This document shows, piece after piece, positions 1 through 8,646 of a stretch of DNA of 35,691 bases. The position numbers and the translations under genes are program-made. Origin of the DNA: Bacteroidota bacterium (GTDB lineage: Bacteria > Bacteroidota > Bacteroidia > Bacteroidales > JABHKC01). How positions within the stretch are numbered: the stretch's first letter is position 1; the number at the start of each line of letters is the position of its first letter. The notes under the pieces were generated by a model. It did not search any database. It was not told the origin of the DNA and saw nothing but the letters and a program-made list of their open reading frames with translations. The stretch covers positions 1 to 35,691 of the forward strand of contig JABHKC010000041.1 in assembly GCA_018692315.1 (NCBI GenBank), in the 5' to 3' direction.

Positions 1-1805
1 CCATTACCATTTTTTACCATTACAATATTCTGTGAAATATCATTGAGCATAGTGCTTATTACACCGCTATTTTGGCGTAGGTAGCCAATTATGTTCCAGT
101 CTTGCAATAGTGCTAATGGCGACCACTCCGGGACAATCGCAATTCCAGAAACTTCAAGGATATTGAAATTGTACATTTTTATAATGTAACCTTCACCAAT
201 TTGCAAATCGCCTATAGTATTTACATTATACATTGGCCAAAAAGTTTCTCCAATTTCGTTTTTCATAAGAACCATATAGGCGGCTACATCGGTAAAAACC
301 GAATCACAATCTGGAACATAAGGATCTACATAGCTGGAAATAATTGACCAACCCTGATTCAGATTCACAAATTGTTTGGTATGATCGGGGATATATTGAC
401 TTGCCTTTAAAAGAAAAACATCTGAACTCCCTCCAAAAAAGCAAGGAGATATAAGGCTGTCAAATTGAACATTTGGAATTCCTAAAATTCTACCTGAAAT
501 AAATATATTATATTCATCATCAACAACAATTTTGTTTGGTTTTACATTATGCTCTGTTCCAAAAGGAATTATCCACTGTTTTTCACTTATAGCGTTAAAT
601 TTACATAAATAGGGCGCTTCTTCTGGATTTTCAAAAGAAGTGATAATAGTATCTATGTCAAAAATTATTGAATCGTTATATAAATGAAAAGTAAAATAGA
701 CATTATCATCATTATCATAAGTAATTGTTGGTTCTCTATTACCATCAAGACTACCCGTATTATTTACATATTTAGACCATAATAGGTTTCCATTTGAATC
801 AAGTTTTGCAAAAAATGAATTGTCATCGTTCAGTCCAGTGCCCGTAGTAGATGACCATATTGTGTCAGAATCTATTATAAATGTTGAACTGTTAGAGCTT
901 CCGGCAAGCAAAACACTATTAGAATTATCAATTTCAATATCATTTATATATCCATTATGATCACCATGTAATTGAATATTCCATAGAAGATTGCCATTAA
1001 TATCGAATTTTAAAAGAAATGGAGACCAGTTATTATTCGAGAATAATAAATTACCATCAACATTTAAAGGAATCCCACCAGTTCTTTGAGTATAATATAT
1101 ATTACCATAATCATCAACTGCAAGGTCAACAGGTTCATCATCATTGGAAGAGAATATTCTTTTTACCCAAAGCTCATTGCCAAGCGAATCGTATTTTGCT
1201 ATAAAAGCATCTTCGGTTCCTGAATTGCCGATTGTGGTGCCCGCAAAACTTAAATTTGGACTGTCGTAATAGCCTGTTATTATAATATTTCCTTCATTAT
1301 CTATTACTATATTTGAAGCATAGTCATCTCCTGTACCTGAAATAATATTTAGAGAAATTGGATTTCCTGATGTATCTTGTTTTGTAACAAAAATATCCTT
1401 AGTCTGTGTAACAGGAGTAGTAGTATTGCCATATGTATAAGACCAATATGTAGACTTGGACATTACAGAATACATATAAGTATCATTTTGTTGAAAATCT
1501 GAGATAGAGGATGTGAGAATATCAGGTACTTCAAAAGCTGATGATAAAACTCCATTGCTATTGAATTCAATAAGAAAGTTATTACTACCAGATAGAGATG
1601 TATCAGTAAAGAATAGTGTATCTGAACTGCCAGATCCAAGAGTTTCAATTACAAGTTTACAATTACCGTAATTATCACAGTAAAGTCTTATGGGACGATC
1701 GTCATTATAATTTCCCATTGTCCTTAACCAATCATACGATGTTATTTGTGAAAAACTTATTTGTGATACTAGATATAAAAGTATTAATATGATAAATTTT
1801 TTCAT
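1..1805 (-). CDS. Secreted beta-propeller-type (SBBP-like) protein, C-terminus outside window
   Basis: An open frame runs on the minus strand from ATG at 1805 to the window edge: 601 codons, no stop seen, so the C-terminus is missing. The N-terminus is a classic signal peptide (MKKFIILILL, then YLVSQISFS) with Gln20 at the predicted mature end. Residues ~30-460 carry repeated segments such as 'DNEGNIIITGYYDSP', 'DDYGNIYYTQRTGG' and 'DSNGNLLWSKYV', typical of SBBP-type beta-propeller repeats in Bacteroidetes surface proteins. From about residue 478 (DNA ~1-372) there is a different module: 'GWSIISSY' followed by 'IGDLQIGEGYIIKM', then a second related copy starting 'WNIIGYLRQNSG'. The same tandem module occurs in the next gene upstream (1956-4997). 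I expect a T9SS sorting domain beyond the edge but cannot see it. Likely cell-surface or secreted; ligand unknown. Confidence 0.8.
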   Translation of the reverse strand, partial: MKKFIILILLYLVSQISFSQITSYDWLRTMGNYNDDRPIRLYCDNYGNCKLVIETLGSGSSDTLFFTDTSLSGSNNFLIEFNSNGVLSSAFEVPDILTSSISDFQQNDTYMYSVMSKSTYWSYTYGNTTTPVTQTKDIFVTKQDTSGNPISLNIISGTGDDYASNIVIDNEGNIIITGYYDSPNLSFAGTTIGNSGTEDAFIAKYDSLGNELWVKRIFSSNDDEPVDLAVDDYGNIYYTQRTGGIPLNVDGNLLFSNNNWSPFLLKFDINGNLLWNIQLHGDHNGYINDIEIDNSNSVLLAGSSNSSTFIIDSDTIWSSTTGTGLNDDNSFFAKLDSNGNLLWSKYVNNTGSLDGNREPTITYDNDDNVYFTFHLYNDSIIFDIDTIITSFENPEEAPYLCKFNAISEKQWIIPFGTEHNVKPNKIVVDDEYNIFISGRILGIPNVQFDSLISPCFFGGSSDVFLLKASQYIPDHTKQFVNLNQGWSIISSYVDPYVPDCDSVFTDVAAYMVLMKNEIGETFWPMYNVNTIGDLQIGEGYIIKMYNFNILEVSGIAIVPEWSPLALLQDWNIIGYLRQNSGVISTMLNDISQNIVMVKNGN

Positions 1806-1835
1806 AATTTTTATATTTTATAATTATTTAAAATC

Positions 1836-1843
1836 CAAAGATA
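1836..1843 (-). promoter_or_regulatory. Putative Bacteroidetes -7 box (TATCTTTG)
   Basis: Read on the minus strand, 1843-1836 is TATCTTTG, an exact match to the Bacteroidetes TAnnTTTG -7 element, ending about 30 nt upstream of the ATG at 1805. The -33 position is poor (TTTA about 18 nt upstream rather than TTTG). It suggests that the propeller gene has its own promoter in the 150-bp gap after the beta-helix gene. Inferred from motif only. Confidence 0.4.
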
Positions 1844-1955
1844 ATAATTTGAATTTAAAACTAAAAAGAACCAAAAGTCAAGGTCTGAATAAAGCTAATA
1901 GGGTGATAAACAAACCTTAACCTAAAATTGGTTTTACTTATCTAAACTATTATTT

Positions 1956-4900
1956 TTATAATTTGATTACTGATAATTTCTGTGTATGTATTTTATCAGC
2001 AAAAAAATATTTAATAATATAATAGCCTGAATTCAAATTGTTTATCTGATTAGTATAACTATAGTAGCCTTTTTCTAAATCTTTGGAAATTAAATTTGAA
2101 ACAACACTACCTTGTATATCGCAAATAGAAATATCTACAAATCCTTCTTCGCATAAATAAAAACTCAAACGAACCAAATCATTTGCAGGATTTGGTGAAA
2201 CAGGAAATAAAATATTATTCTCTGGTTTTGTTTCAACTATTTTATTTGCTACGCAGTTTTTGTTAACTTCGAATGTGCCATCACCAAGTTCCCAACTTTC
2301 AACTTCAAAAATTCTTTCAATATTTGTAAGTGCTGAATAAACTTTTATTGTTATTGGCTCATTCTCATTTAAACCTTCTTTAATATCTGAATCTTTATCG
2401 TCGCCATGAGAAAGAAAAATTGTAATACCTCCTTCATATACAGCACTACCACACAAATTATTATTTGAATCGAAAACACCAATTTCATCGCCTACTTCTG
2501 GATAAACATCCCAGGCTTCTGGAAGAATTACAACTCCCATAGAATAGTATGTTTTATAATAGTCGGTATAAACTATTGTTTCCTGTTTTTCTCTAGGCAA
2601 AGAGTAACTTTTGGTTGCTGTCCAAGGATATGAAAAATCTGTGATTGTAGAACCACCTGACTTTATTGCAGTTGTATAACCTTCTCCTGCTTCCATATCA
2701 CTTATTTGGTTTATAGAATAATCAGGCCAATAGATATAACCATCCTCATTTTTTATCCAATCTATATCATCAGGAACATAATCACTAAACATGTCTTCAA
2801 CATCACCTGCAGTAATCCTAAGAAAACCAATTATATCATAGGTTTTAATAATATCAAATTCATAATCAGTTTCTACCTTTTCGCCATAAATATCTAAGGT
2901 CTTAGTTATATCAGTCATCCTAATTTTGTAGCCTTCGCCTACTACAATATCGCCGATATCGTTTGTTGAGGATGAAGGTTCATATTCTACTTCAGTATCG
3001 CTACCATTATCATATGTGAACATTCTATCTAACCATGGTTCAATGTCCTTTGTAACAAATTCCAATTGAGGATACAATGGTTTAATATATGATGAAATGA
3101 TGCTCCATGTTTGATCAAAATCAATTTCTTGATGTGATACTTTTAGTTTATCTAAATATGAAGTCTGACCATTCGCATATTTCTCTTCACCAGAGTCCCA
3201 TATCGGATGTGCAGTAAATTCTGTCTCACTGCTTGCATCATAAACTAACCATATAAATTCTTCTTCTTCTGTAAAACCGTATTTAGGTTCTTGTCCACTA
3301 TTATCTTTAAATGCCTCTAAGGAAAGATCTCCACTAGAAGGCCAAGCTGCACAACCACCACATGAAAGCTTTCCATCATCATTTGTGTAAAAAACGCCAA
3401 TATAATCTTCAGTTGCAACTAGTTCAACCTGAGTATTATTACTAATATTTACTTTCAGCACATCAGTTGAACTGTTAGGTATTTCCAAGGTATGTTTATC
3501 AGAACCAATAGTTCCGTGTGACCAAGATAAATAATAGCTTTCATATGCGCCTACATCAGATCCATGATAAGATGGTTTTGTAGTTCCATCAAAATCTTCA
3601 TCAATTTCAAAACTCCCATTAAAATCAGTTGCTGCCGAATCGTTACATGGCGAAAATGCTTTTAAATTATAATCTGAGTTAGCAGGGTCTCTAAATTCTA
3701 CATCTGCAAGAGTCGAAGTAATAAAATTTCTATTTAAGCTGTAAAAAACTGGGGTTTCTGGTATGAAATTTTCACCACTATGATAATCAACCGCATCATA
3801 GGCACAAACAATTATATTATAAAAGATATCATTATTGTTCGATACTTTATGATTAAAATATATTGCATCATTTCCAGGTTCAACAATGGTATTATGATAA
3901 ATAAATATTCCATTATCATAATTTAGATTGCCACCAAACCATGTATTTAAGTAAATTGCTTTACTACTTGGTTCAACTATTAAGTTATTGTATAGATATA
4001 ATTCACCAGTTGCTTTCGAATAAATTCCATAACCAACACCATCTTCAATCTGATTTGAATATACCTCCACGTCCCATGAACTTTGACCAATGTTTATTCC
4101 TTTTGATGATATCTGTCCACCAAAATCTTTTATTTTATTCTTGTAAATAAAAACATCAAGACTGTCGTCTCCAACTTTAATTCCATCATCTCCCAAGTCT
4201 TCAATTATGTTGTCATGTATTTTTAAATCGGTGAAACCATGTCGATAAATTGTATAATCTCCCACAGTTGTTGTTTGGTTGTTTGGATCACCAAGCAAAA
4301 TACCAGTCCCTCCAATATCATGGATTTTACAATTTTTTATTTCAACATTTTCAATTGTATATCCTGCTACATAACTTTGAGAATTGTAGCGATATGGTCC
4401 CCAAAAGGACATTTCTGTATCATCATTTTCATCATACCAATAATTATCCGATTTTATTCCACATCCAGTATGGTCACCTGCAGTTGTTGCCGGAGAGCCT
4501 GTAGAGTGAGTTATTTCAATTCCATCGATAATATAGTTATCAGAAAATCCTTTTAGGAGAATTCCATTTACGCCAACTACACCATTCTTACAATCAATTA
4601 TTATCCCATAAGGATCAGAAACATCTCCTCTACCAATAAACTCAAAATTTTTGCAATTTTCGAAATGAACAATATAATCGGCTGTAGGTGAATTATTACT
4701 CAATATTGTGAGTGGTTCTCCTACATTTTCATTTGTAATTACGATTTTCCCGGTTGATGAATTAGCACCATTAATCCCAATAAATTTGATTTCTCCATTC
4801 CATACTTCATTGCTATAATCTTGTAGAAAAAGAGTATCAGCTACATCAGTGCCATCTAGTATATCCGATTGGTAAATTAATGTTATATTGGGTGTTTCTA

Positions 4901-4997
4901 GAGAAGTTTCAGTTACATTAAAAGCTTGTCCAAAGGAATTTACAGAAAATGCTATTACTAAGCATATTAATGCTATTTTACTTACAATTTTTTTCAT
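1956..4997 (-). CDS. Secreted right-handed beta-helix protein with T9SS type A sorting domain
   Basis: I chose ATG at 4997 over 5021 because it begins a textbook signal peptide (MKKIVSKIALICLVIAFS, then VNSFG) with Gln24 at the mature end; the longer frame adds eight residues before it. Residues ~70-470 have the pattern of a parallel beta-helix ('NCKIHDIGGTGILLG', 'DNIIEDLGDDGIKVGD', 'NKIKDFGGQISSKGI'), ending in a choice-of-anchor-like stretch (DVGAYES). Next come two copies of a 'GDEIGVF...LCG' type module (the first with a CGGC motif) around a tandem 'WSIISSY / VGEGYKIRM' and 'YDIIGFLR / AGEGYTTAI' domain shared with the neighbouring gene. The last ~80 residues (PVSPNPANDLVRLSF ... GYYIIKY ... 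QKLSVIK) form a T9SS type A C-terminal sorting domain, predicting export through the outer membrane and surface attachment or release. Enzymatic activity is not evident; an adhesin or carbohydrate-binding role is possible. Confidence 0.9.
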   Translation of the reverse strand: MKKIVSKIALICLVIAFSVNSFGQAFNVTETSLETPNITLIYQSDILDGTDVADTLFLQDYSNEVWNGEIKFIGINGANSSTGKIVITNENVGEPLTILSNNSPTADYIVHFENCKNFEFIGRGDVSDPYGIIIDCKNGVVGVNGILLKGFSDNYIIDGIEITHSTGSPATTAGDHTGCGIKSDNYWYDENDDTEMSFWGPYRYNSQSYVAGYTIENVEIKNCKIHDIGGTGILLGDPNNQTTTVGDYTIYRHGFTDLKIHDNIIEDLGDDGIKVGDDSLDVFIYKNKIKDFGGQISSKGINIGQSSWDVEVYSNQIEDGVGYGIYSKATGELYLYNNLIVEPSSKAIYLNTWFGGNLNYDNGIFIYHNTIVEPGNDAIYFNHKVSNNNDIFYNIIVCAYDAVDYHSGENFIPETPVFYSLNRNFITSTLADVEFRDPANSDYNLKAFSPCNDSAATDFNGSFEIDEDFDGTTKPSYHGSDVGAYESYYLSWSHGTIGSDKHTLEIPNSSTDVLKVNISNNTQVELVATEDYIGVFYTNDDGKLSCGGCAAWPSSGDLSLEAFKDNSGQEPKYGFTEEEEFIWLVYDASSETEFTAHPIWDSGEEKYANGQTSYLDKLKVSHQEIDFDQTWSIISSYIKPLYPQLEFVTKDIEPWLDRMFTYDNGSDTEVEYEPSSSTNDIGDIVVGEGYKIRMTDITKTLDIYGEKVETDYEFDIIKTYDIIGFLRITAGDVEDMFSDYVPDDIDWIKNEDGYIYWPDYSINQISDMEAGEGYTTAIKSGGSTITDFSYPWTATKSYSLPREKQETIVYTDYYKTYYSMGVVILPEAWDVYPEVGDEIGVFDSNNNLCGSAVYEGGITIFLSHGDDKDSDIKEGLNENEPITIKVYSALTNIERIFEVESWELGDGTFEVNKNCVANKIVETKPENNILFPVSPNPANDLVRLSFYLCEEGFVDISICDIQGSVVSNLISKDLEKGYYSYTNQINNLNSGYYIIKYFFADKIHTQKLSVIKL

Positions 4998-5230
4998 TAT
5001 CTTAGGTATTAAATTAAACATTTTTTTTTATTAGTTTTTGATTTTGTTACAAGATTGTGCCTCAAAAGTTTTTTTCTTATAAACCAAAAAAAATAAAACA
5101 ACTTTCTTTTTTGAGGCAAACTTTGACGAATTTATTTTTCCCCAGTTCAAAAATGTTAATACTCTTTGAAAAAACGTTTTTCTTTTTGCTTTTGAAACTG
5201 TAGTAAAGCTTACAAGCCTTGCCGGGTACG

Positions 5231-5263
5231 AACTTTGTCAAAGTTTTGAACTTTGACAAAGTT
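5231..5263. repeat. 15-bp perfect inverted repeat hairpin
   Basis: Arms aactttgtcaaagtt (5231-5245) and aactttgacaaagtt (5249-5263) are exact reverse complements around a 3-nt loop, ttg. Each arm is itself a near-palindrome around its central base. Related fragments (aactttgttataaagtt and aacaaagttg) recur at ~5590-5630. It may be a terminator-like hairpin or an interspersed palindromic repeat; it is about 235 nt upstream of the minus-strand gene's start, so it does not terminate an identified gene. Confidence 0.75.
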
Positions 5264-5324
5264 GAAAGTATAGAAAGAAATTCTATAAATATTTGTATTT
5301 TATTTAATAGAAATTTCGAGTGGA

Positions 5325-5334
5325 GGGGGGGGGG
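5325..5334 (+). repeat. G10 homopolymer tract
   Basis: Ten consecutive G residues preceded by GTGGA, in otherwise AT-rich intergenic DNA. Such tracts are prone to slippage and can drive phase variation when inside a promoter or gene. Here it is ~330 nt from the nearest minus-strand start and ~820 nt from the plus-strand start, so no regulated gene is obvious. Confidence 0.8.
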
Positions 5335-5722
5335 TAATTATCTGACACGCAATATGTTACACATATTCTATTTGCTTTATTAAAATTAATAATTTTTAAA
5401 CTTACAAAATTTTTCTCTTCTTTCATATTTTCAACAAATTTTTCTTACTCAAAAAAACAAGCCCCTCTACTTACTAATAACAAAAAGAGCAAAAACCTTT
5501 CACGATTTTTGAAGCATTTTTTATAATATTCTTGAAAAAGGTTTGTATGTGTTTGATTATGTGGGAGAAAAAAAATTGCATTTTTTTTTCAAAACTTTGT
5601 TATAAAGTTATAAAATTTAACAAAGTTGTCCACAATTACAAGCACAAAAGGTGCGAAATTTAAAGTCGTAATGTAGAATTTAGAAAATTTATTAATAAAA
5701 ATTCAAGATTTTCAATATCTTG

Positions 5723-5911
5723 ACTTTAGCCTGATTATTTCATGAATTTTCGTAACGAAAGCTCAAAATGTGCATCAGATTTGAACTACCACAGATTTTT
5801 ATTTTTGAGTAATAGCAAGCTATTTTGATGAACTAAAAATTGAGGACGGTCAAAGATGATGTGTAGTTCGGGCTTTTAGTAGAAATATTCATGAATTATT
5901 TAGGTTAGAAA
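5723..5911. repeat. ~190-bp imperfect palindrome, MITE-like or structured intergenic element
   Basis: The sequence folds back on itself around the centre aatagc-aa-gctatt (5811-5824). Reading outward, the left side (catcagatttgaactacc ... cgtaacgaaagctc ... tttcatgaattttc) matches the reverse complement of the right side (ggtcaaagatgatgtg ... gggcttttagtag ... attcatgaattattt) with mismatches and at least one 1-nt bulge, out to about 5723 and 5911. No reading frame of note lies inside. This architecture fits a small non-autonomous palindromic element or a long RNA hairpin. I did not see a second copy in the window. Confidence 0.6.
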
Positions 5912-6157
5912 GGTTGCACTAATATAATAAGCTACTTACTTCAATTTCACTGACAATTCCATAAAATCAAAAATACATAGTTCAAAATGATAGCTTTTGT
6001 TTATTTTTGCCATAGATTGATAAACTGATTTTTATGAAACTTCTGTTTAAAAATATAAGTAAAGTTGAAAAATTAAATTCATTCATTAATGTTTTGAATA
6101 ACATGACAAACAGGGTATTAATCATTAATAATTAATCATTCATAATTTACTAATAAA

Positions 6158-7606
6158 ATGTCAGTAAAAATAATTGTACTTGCCGCATATGCACTAATGA
6201 TAATAATTGTTGGTGTAATTGGATTAAGAAAAACCAAATCGTTTAACGACTTTTTTCTTGGAGGCGGAAATGTGGGACCTTGGTTTACTGCATTTTCATA
6301 TGCAACCGCTTATTTTTCGGCAGTAGTTTTTATTGGTTTTGCAGGCAAAGTTGGCTGGGGTTTTGGCTACTCTGGAATTTGGATTGGAATTATCAACGGA
6401 CTTGTAGGAGTGCTTGCAGTATGGGCAATTCTAGGATGGAAAGTAAAAAAAGTAAGCACCGAAATGGGCATCTCAACCCTTAGCGAATTTCTTGATAAAA
6501 GATACAATAGTCCATTTTTGAAAATTTTTGCATCTGTTGCAATTTTTGTATTTTTAATTCCATATTCCGCAGCAGTTTTCATTGGACTTTCCTATTTATT
6601 TAAGTCAACATTTCCGGATTTGGGTTACGTAAATGCTGTAATTTTTATTGCAATTTTCACAACTATTTATCTTGTATTGGGTGGCTATAAGTCTATGACA
6701 TTGATTGATACAATTTTTGGAATTATTATGATTATTGGCGTTTTGATTATGATATATTTCACATTAGATAAAGCAGGTGGACTTTCTGTAATTACATCAA
6801 CACTTAATGAAATAAATCCAAAATTAACATCGGCAATTGGGCCTCCCGGCTGGTGGCCATTGTTTTCGTTAATATTTTTGACAAGCGTTGCACCTTTTGC
6901 TATGCCTCAATTGATTCAAAAATTCTATGCTGTTAAAGACCGAAAAGCAATTCGTGTCGGAATGATTGGCTCATCTGTTTTTGCAGTTTTGCTTGGTGTA
7001 ATTGCATATTTTATGGGCTCTACAACCAGATTTTTTGCCAAAACCGGACAAATGAAAATCATAAGTAATGCTGATGGTAGCCTCAACGTTGATGCACTTA
7101 TGCCTGAACTTTTGACTTCTGTAATCCCGGAGTCTCTATTTATAATTATTTTACTTGTATTGCTATCTGCATCTATGTCAACACTTGCTGCATTAATTTT
7201 AGTTTCAAGTTCTTCTTTAGTGAAAGATTTTTATGCAGGATTCATAAACAAAAATGTTACAGACAAAAAGCTTACACTTTTGATGCGTTTTGGAAGTGCC
7301 TTTTTTGTTTTATTATCTGCACTGATTGCAATAAATCCGCCCGAAACAATAGTTTCAATTTTAGGAATTTCGTGGGGGGCAATAGGTTCTGCATTTTTAG
7401 GTCCATTTATTTGGGGGCTTTTCAGCAAAAAAGTGAATAAAGTTGGAGCAATTGCATCAATGGTTGGCGGAGTAGCAATATGTTTGATTTTATTTATTTA
7501 CGGAATGTCATCGCCTCAAGCAGGAACAATAGGGATGATATCTTCATTAGCAATAAATCCTATATTTAGTTTGTTTTTTACAAAAAAGACCAATAGTTTT
7601 AAATAG
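6158..7606 (+). CDS. Sodium:solute symporter (SSS) family transporter
   Basis: A 482-residue polytopic membrane protein with about 13 hydrophobic segments, the usual size for the SSS family (LeuT fold). The opening 'YALMIIIVGVIGLRKTKSFNDFFLGGGNVGPW' pattern, with the loop 'KSFNDFFLGG', and the following 'AFSYATAYFSAVVFIGFAGKVGWGFG' helix are characteristic. It should couple inward Na+ movement to uptake of an organic solute across the inner membrane; the substrate cannot be read from the sequence. The ATG follows an AT-rich leader (actaataaaATG) without Shine-Dalgarno, normal for this phylum. The glutaminyl cyclase-like gene begins 18 nt after its stop on the same strand, so the two are probably co-transcribed, although no functional link is obvious. 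Confidence 0.88.
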   Translation: MSVKIIVLAAYALMIIIVGVIGLRKTKSFNDFFLGGGNVGPWFTAFSYATAYFSAVVFIGFAGKVGWGFGYSGIWIGIINGLVGVLAVWAILGWKVKKVSTEMGISTLSEFLDKRYNSPFLKIFASVAIFVFLIPYSAAVFIGLSYLFKSTFPDLGYVNAVIFIAIFTTIYLVLGGYKSMTLIDTIFGIIMIIGVLIMIYFTLDKAGGLSVITSTLNEINPKLTSAIGPPGWWPLFSLIFLTSVAPFAMPQLIQKFYAVKDRKAIRVGMIGSSVFAVLLGVIAYFMGSTTRFFAKTGQMKIISNADGSLNVDALMPELLTSVIPESLFIIILLVLLSASMSTLAALILVSSSSLVKDFYAGFINKNVTDKKLTLLMRFGSAFFVLLSALIAINPPETIVSILGISWGAIGSAFLGPFIWGLFSKKVNKVGAIASMVGGVAICLILFIYGMSSPQAGTIGMISSLAINPIFSLFFTKKTNSFK

Positions 7607-7624
7607 AATTTAAATTGGGATATT

Positions 7625-8632
7625 ATGAAATCGATAAAAATAGCTGTATTCTTCACTTTTATGCTTTTATTTTTTGCATGTCAGGAAAAACCTCAGCAGC
7701 AACAAAATTCAAATTCAAAGAAGAAGATTTCGAAAGTTGAAAGAATTTCAGTGCCAAAATTTAATGCTGATTCTGCATATATTTATGTTAAAAAACAATG
7801 CGATTTTGGACCAAGAGTTCCAAATACCAAGGCTCATTTTTTATGCTCTAATTACTTGAAGAAAAAAATGGAAAACTTCGGAGCTGATGTAATTGTTCAA
7901 GAAACCAGAGTAAAAGCATTTGATGGCACAAGTCTAAATATTAAAAATATTATTGCACAGTTTTCTCCCGAAAAGAAAAACAGACTTTTACTATTTGCTC
8001 ACTGGGACTCTCGCCCGTTTGCTGATCATTGCGAAAATCCTGAAAAACGCGACAGTCCTATAATTGGCGCAAACGATGGAGCAAGTGGTGTTGGAATATT
8101 GATGGAAATCGGAAGGCAAATTGGGATAAAAAATACAAAATTAGGAATAGATATTATTTTCTTCGATGCTGAAGATTATGGATATCCAGATCATAAAAAT
8201 ATTCCACACCAAAAGGACACCTGGTGTTTGGGTTCGCAGTATTGGGCAAAAAACATTCATACACCTAATTATTATGCCAGATATGGAATTTTGTTGGATA
8301 TGGTAGGTGCGAAAAATGCTATGTTTTATCAGGAACAAATATCTTTGTATTATGCACCAAGTATTGTAAATAAAGTTTGGTCTGCTGCCTTTAATCTAGG
8401 ATTTTCAAATTATTTCATTTTTAACAAAGGAGGACAAATTACTGACGATCATCAGTATGTAAACGAAATTGCAAATATTCCGAGCATTGATATTATACAA
8501 CACGACCCAAGTACAAAATCGAATTTTGGTTCGTATTGGCACACACATAACGACAATTTCGATATTATTGATAAAAACACTCTTAATGCTGTTGGACAAA
8601 CAGTTTTGGAAGTTATTTATAAGGAAAAATAG
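7625..8632 (+). CDS. Glutaminyl-peptide cyclotransferase-like M28 family lipoprotein
   Basis: A 335-residue lipoprotein: signal peptide with lipobox LLFFAC, lipidated Cys19, so periplasm-facing and membrane anchored. The M28 zinc-hydrolase/QC fold shows 'FAHWDSRP' (H126, D128), 'GANDGASG' (D151), 'DAED' (E183), 'ITDDHQYV' and 'WHTHND' (H306-D310), a set matching the Porphyromonas gingivalis-type glutaminyl cyclase as I remember it, including 'DTWCLGSQYWA' and 'YGILLDMVG'. The predicted reaction is cyclisation of N-terminal Gln to pyroglutamate on exported proteins after signal peptidase cleavage. In Bacteroidetes many signal peptidase I substrates begin with Gln when mature, and several in this window do. 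An M28 aminopeptidase is the alternative, but the overall similarity favours QC. It lies 18 nt after the SSS gene and converges on the MATE gene with a 14-nt gap. Confidence 0.85.
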   Translation: MKSIKIAVFFTFMLLFFACQEKPQQQQNSNSKKKISKVERISVPKFNADSAYIYVKKQCDFGPRVPNTKAHFLCSNYLKKKMENFGADVIVQETRVKAFDGTSLNIKNIIAQFSPEKKNRLLLFAHWDSRPFADHCENPEKRDSPIIGANDGASGVGILMEIGRQIGIKNTKLGIDIIFFDAEDYGYPDHKNIPHQKDTWCLGSQYWAKNIHTPNYYARYGILLDMVGAKNAMFYQEQISLYYAPSIVNKVWSAAFNLGFSNYFIFNKGGQITDDHQYVNEIANIPSIDIIQHDPSTKSNFGSYWHTHNDNFDIIDKNTLNAVGQTVLEVIYKEK

Positions 8633-8646
8633 GCAATTGTAAATTC

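Larger units (their letters stand above)
5022..6157. other. 1.1 kb divergent intergenic region with hairpin, G tract and long palindrome
   Basis: This gap lies between the minus-strand beta-helix gene and the plus-strand symporter gene. It is very AT-rich with many homopolymer runs, and no frame in it looks coding. It holds a 15-bp hairpin (5231-5263), a run of ten G (5325-5334), a roughly 190-bp imperfect palindrome (5723-5911), and a direct repeat attaatcatt at 6117-6126 and 6131-6140 just upstream of the symporter start. TATTTTTG at 6002-6009 fits a -7 box, but I see no good -33 element for it. Confidence 0.7.

Noticed and set aside
4239-4556. 105-codon plus-strand frame opposite the beta-helix gene
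   Set aside because: It is antisense to a convincing 1000-residue gene with signal peptide and sorting domain, and its composition is Ile/Phe/Cys-rich shadow sequence.
5077-5259. 60-codon minus-strand frame in the large intergenic region
   Set aside because: Its Lys/Phe-rich composition mirrors the AT-rich DNA, its start region overlaps the 15-bp hairpin, and it has no recognisable motif or leader. Not called as a gene.
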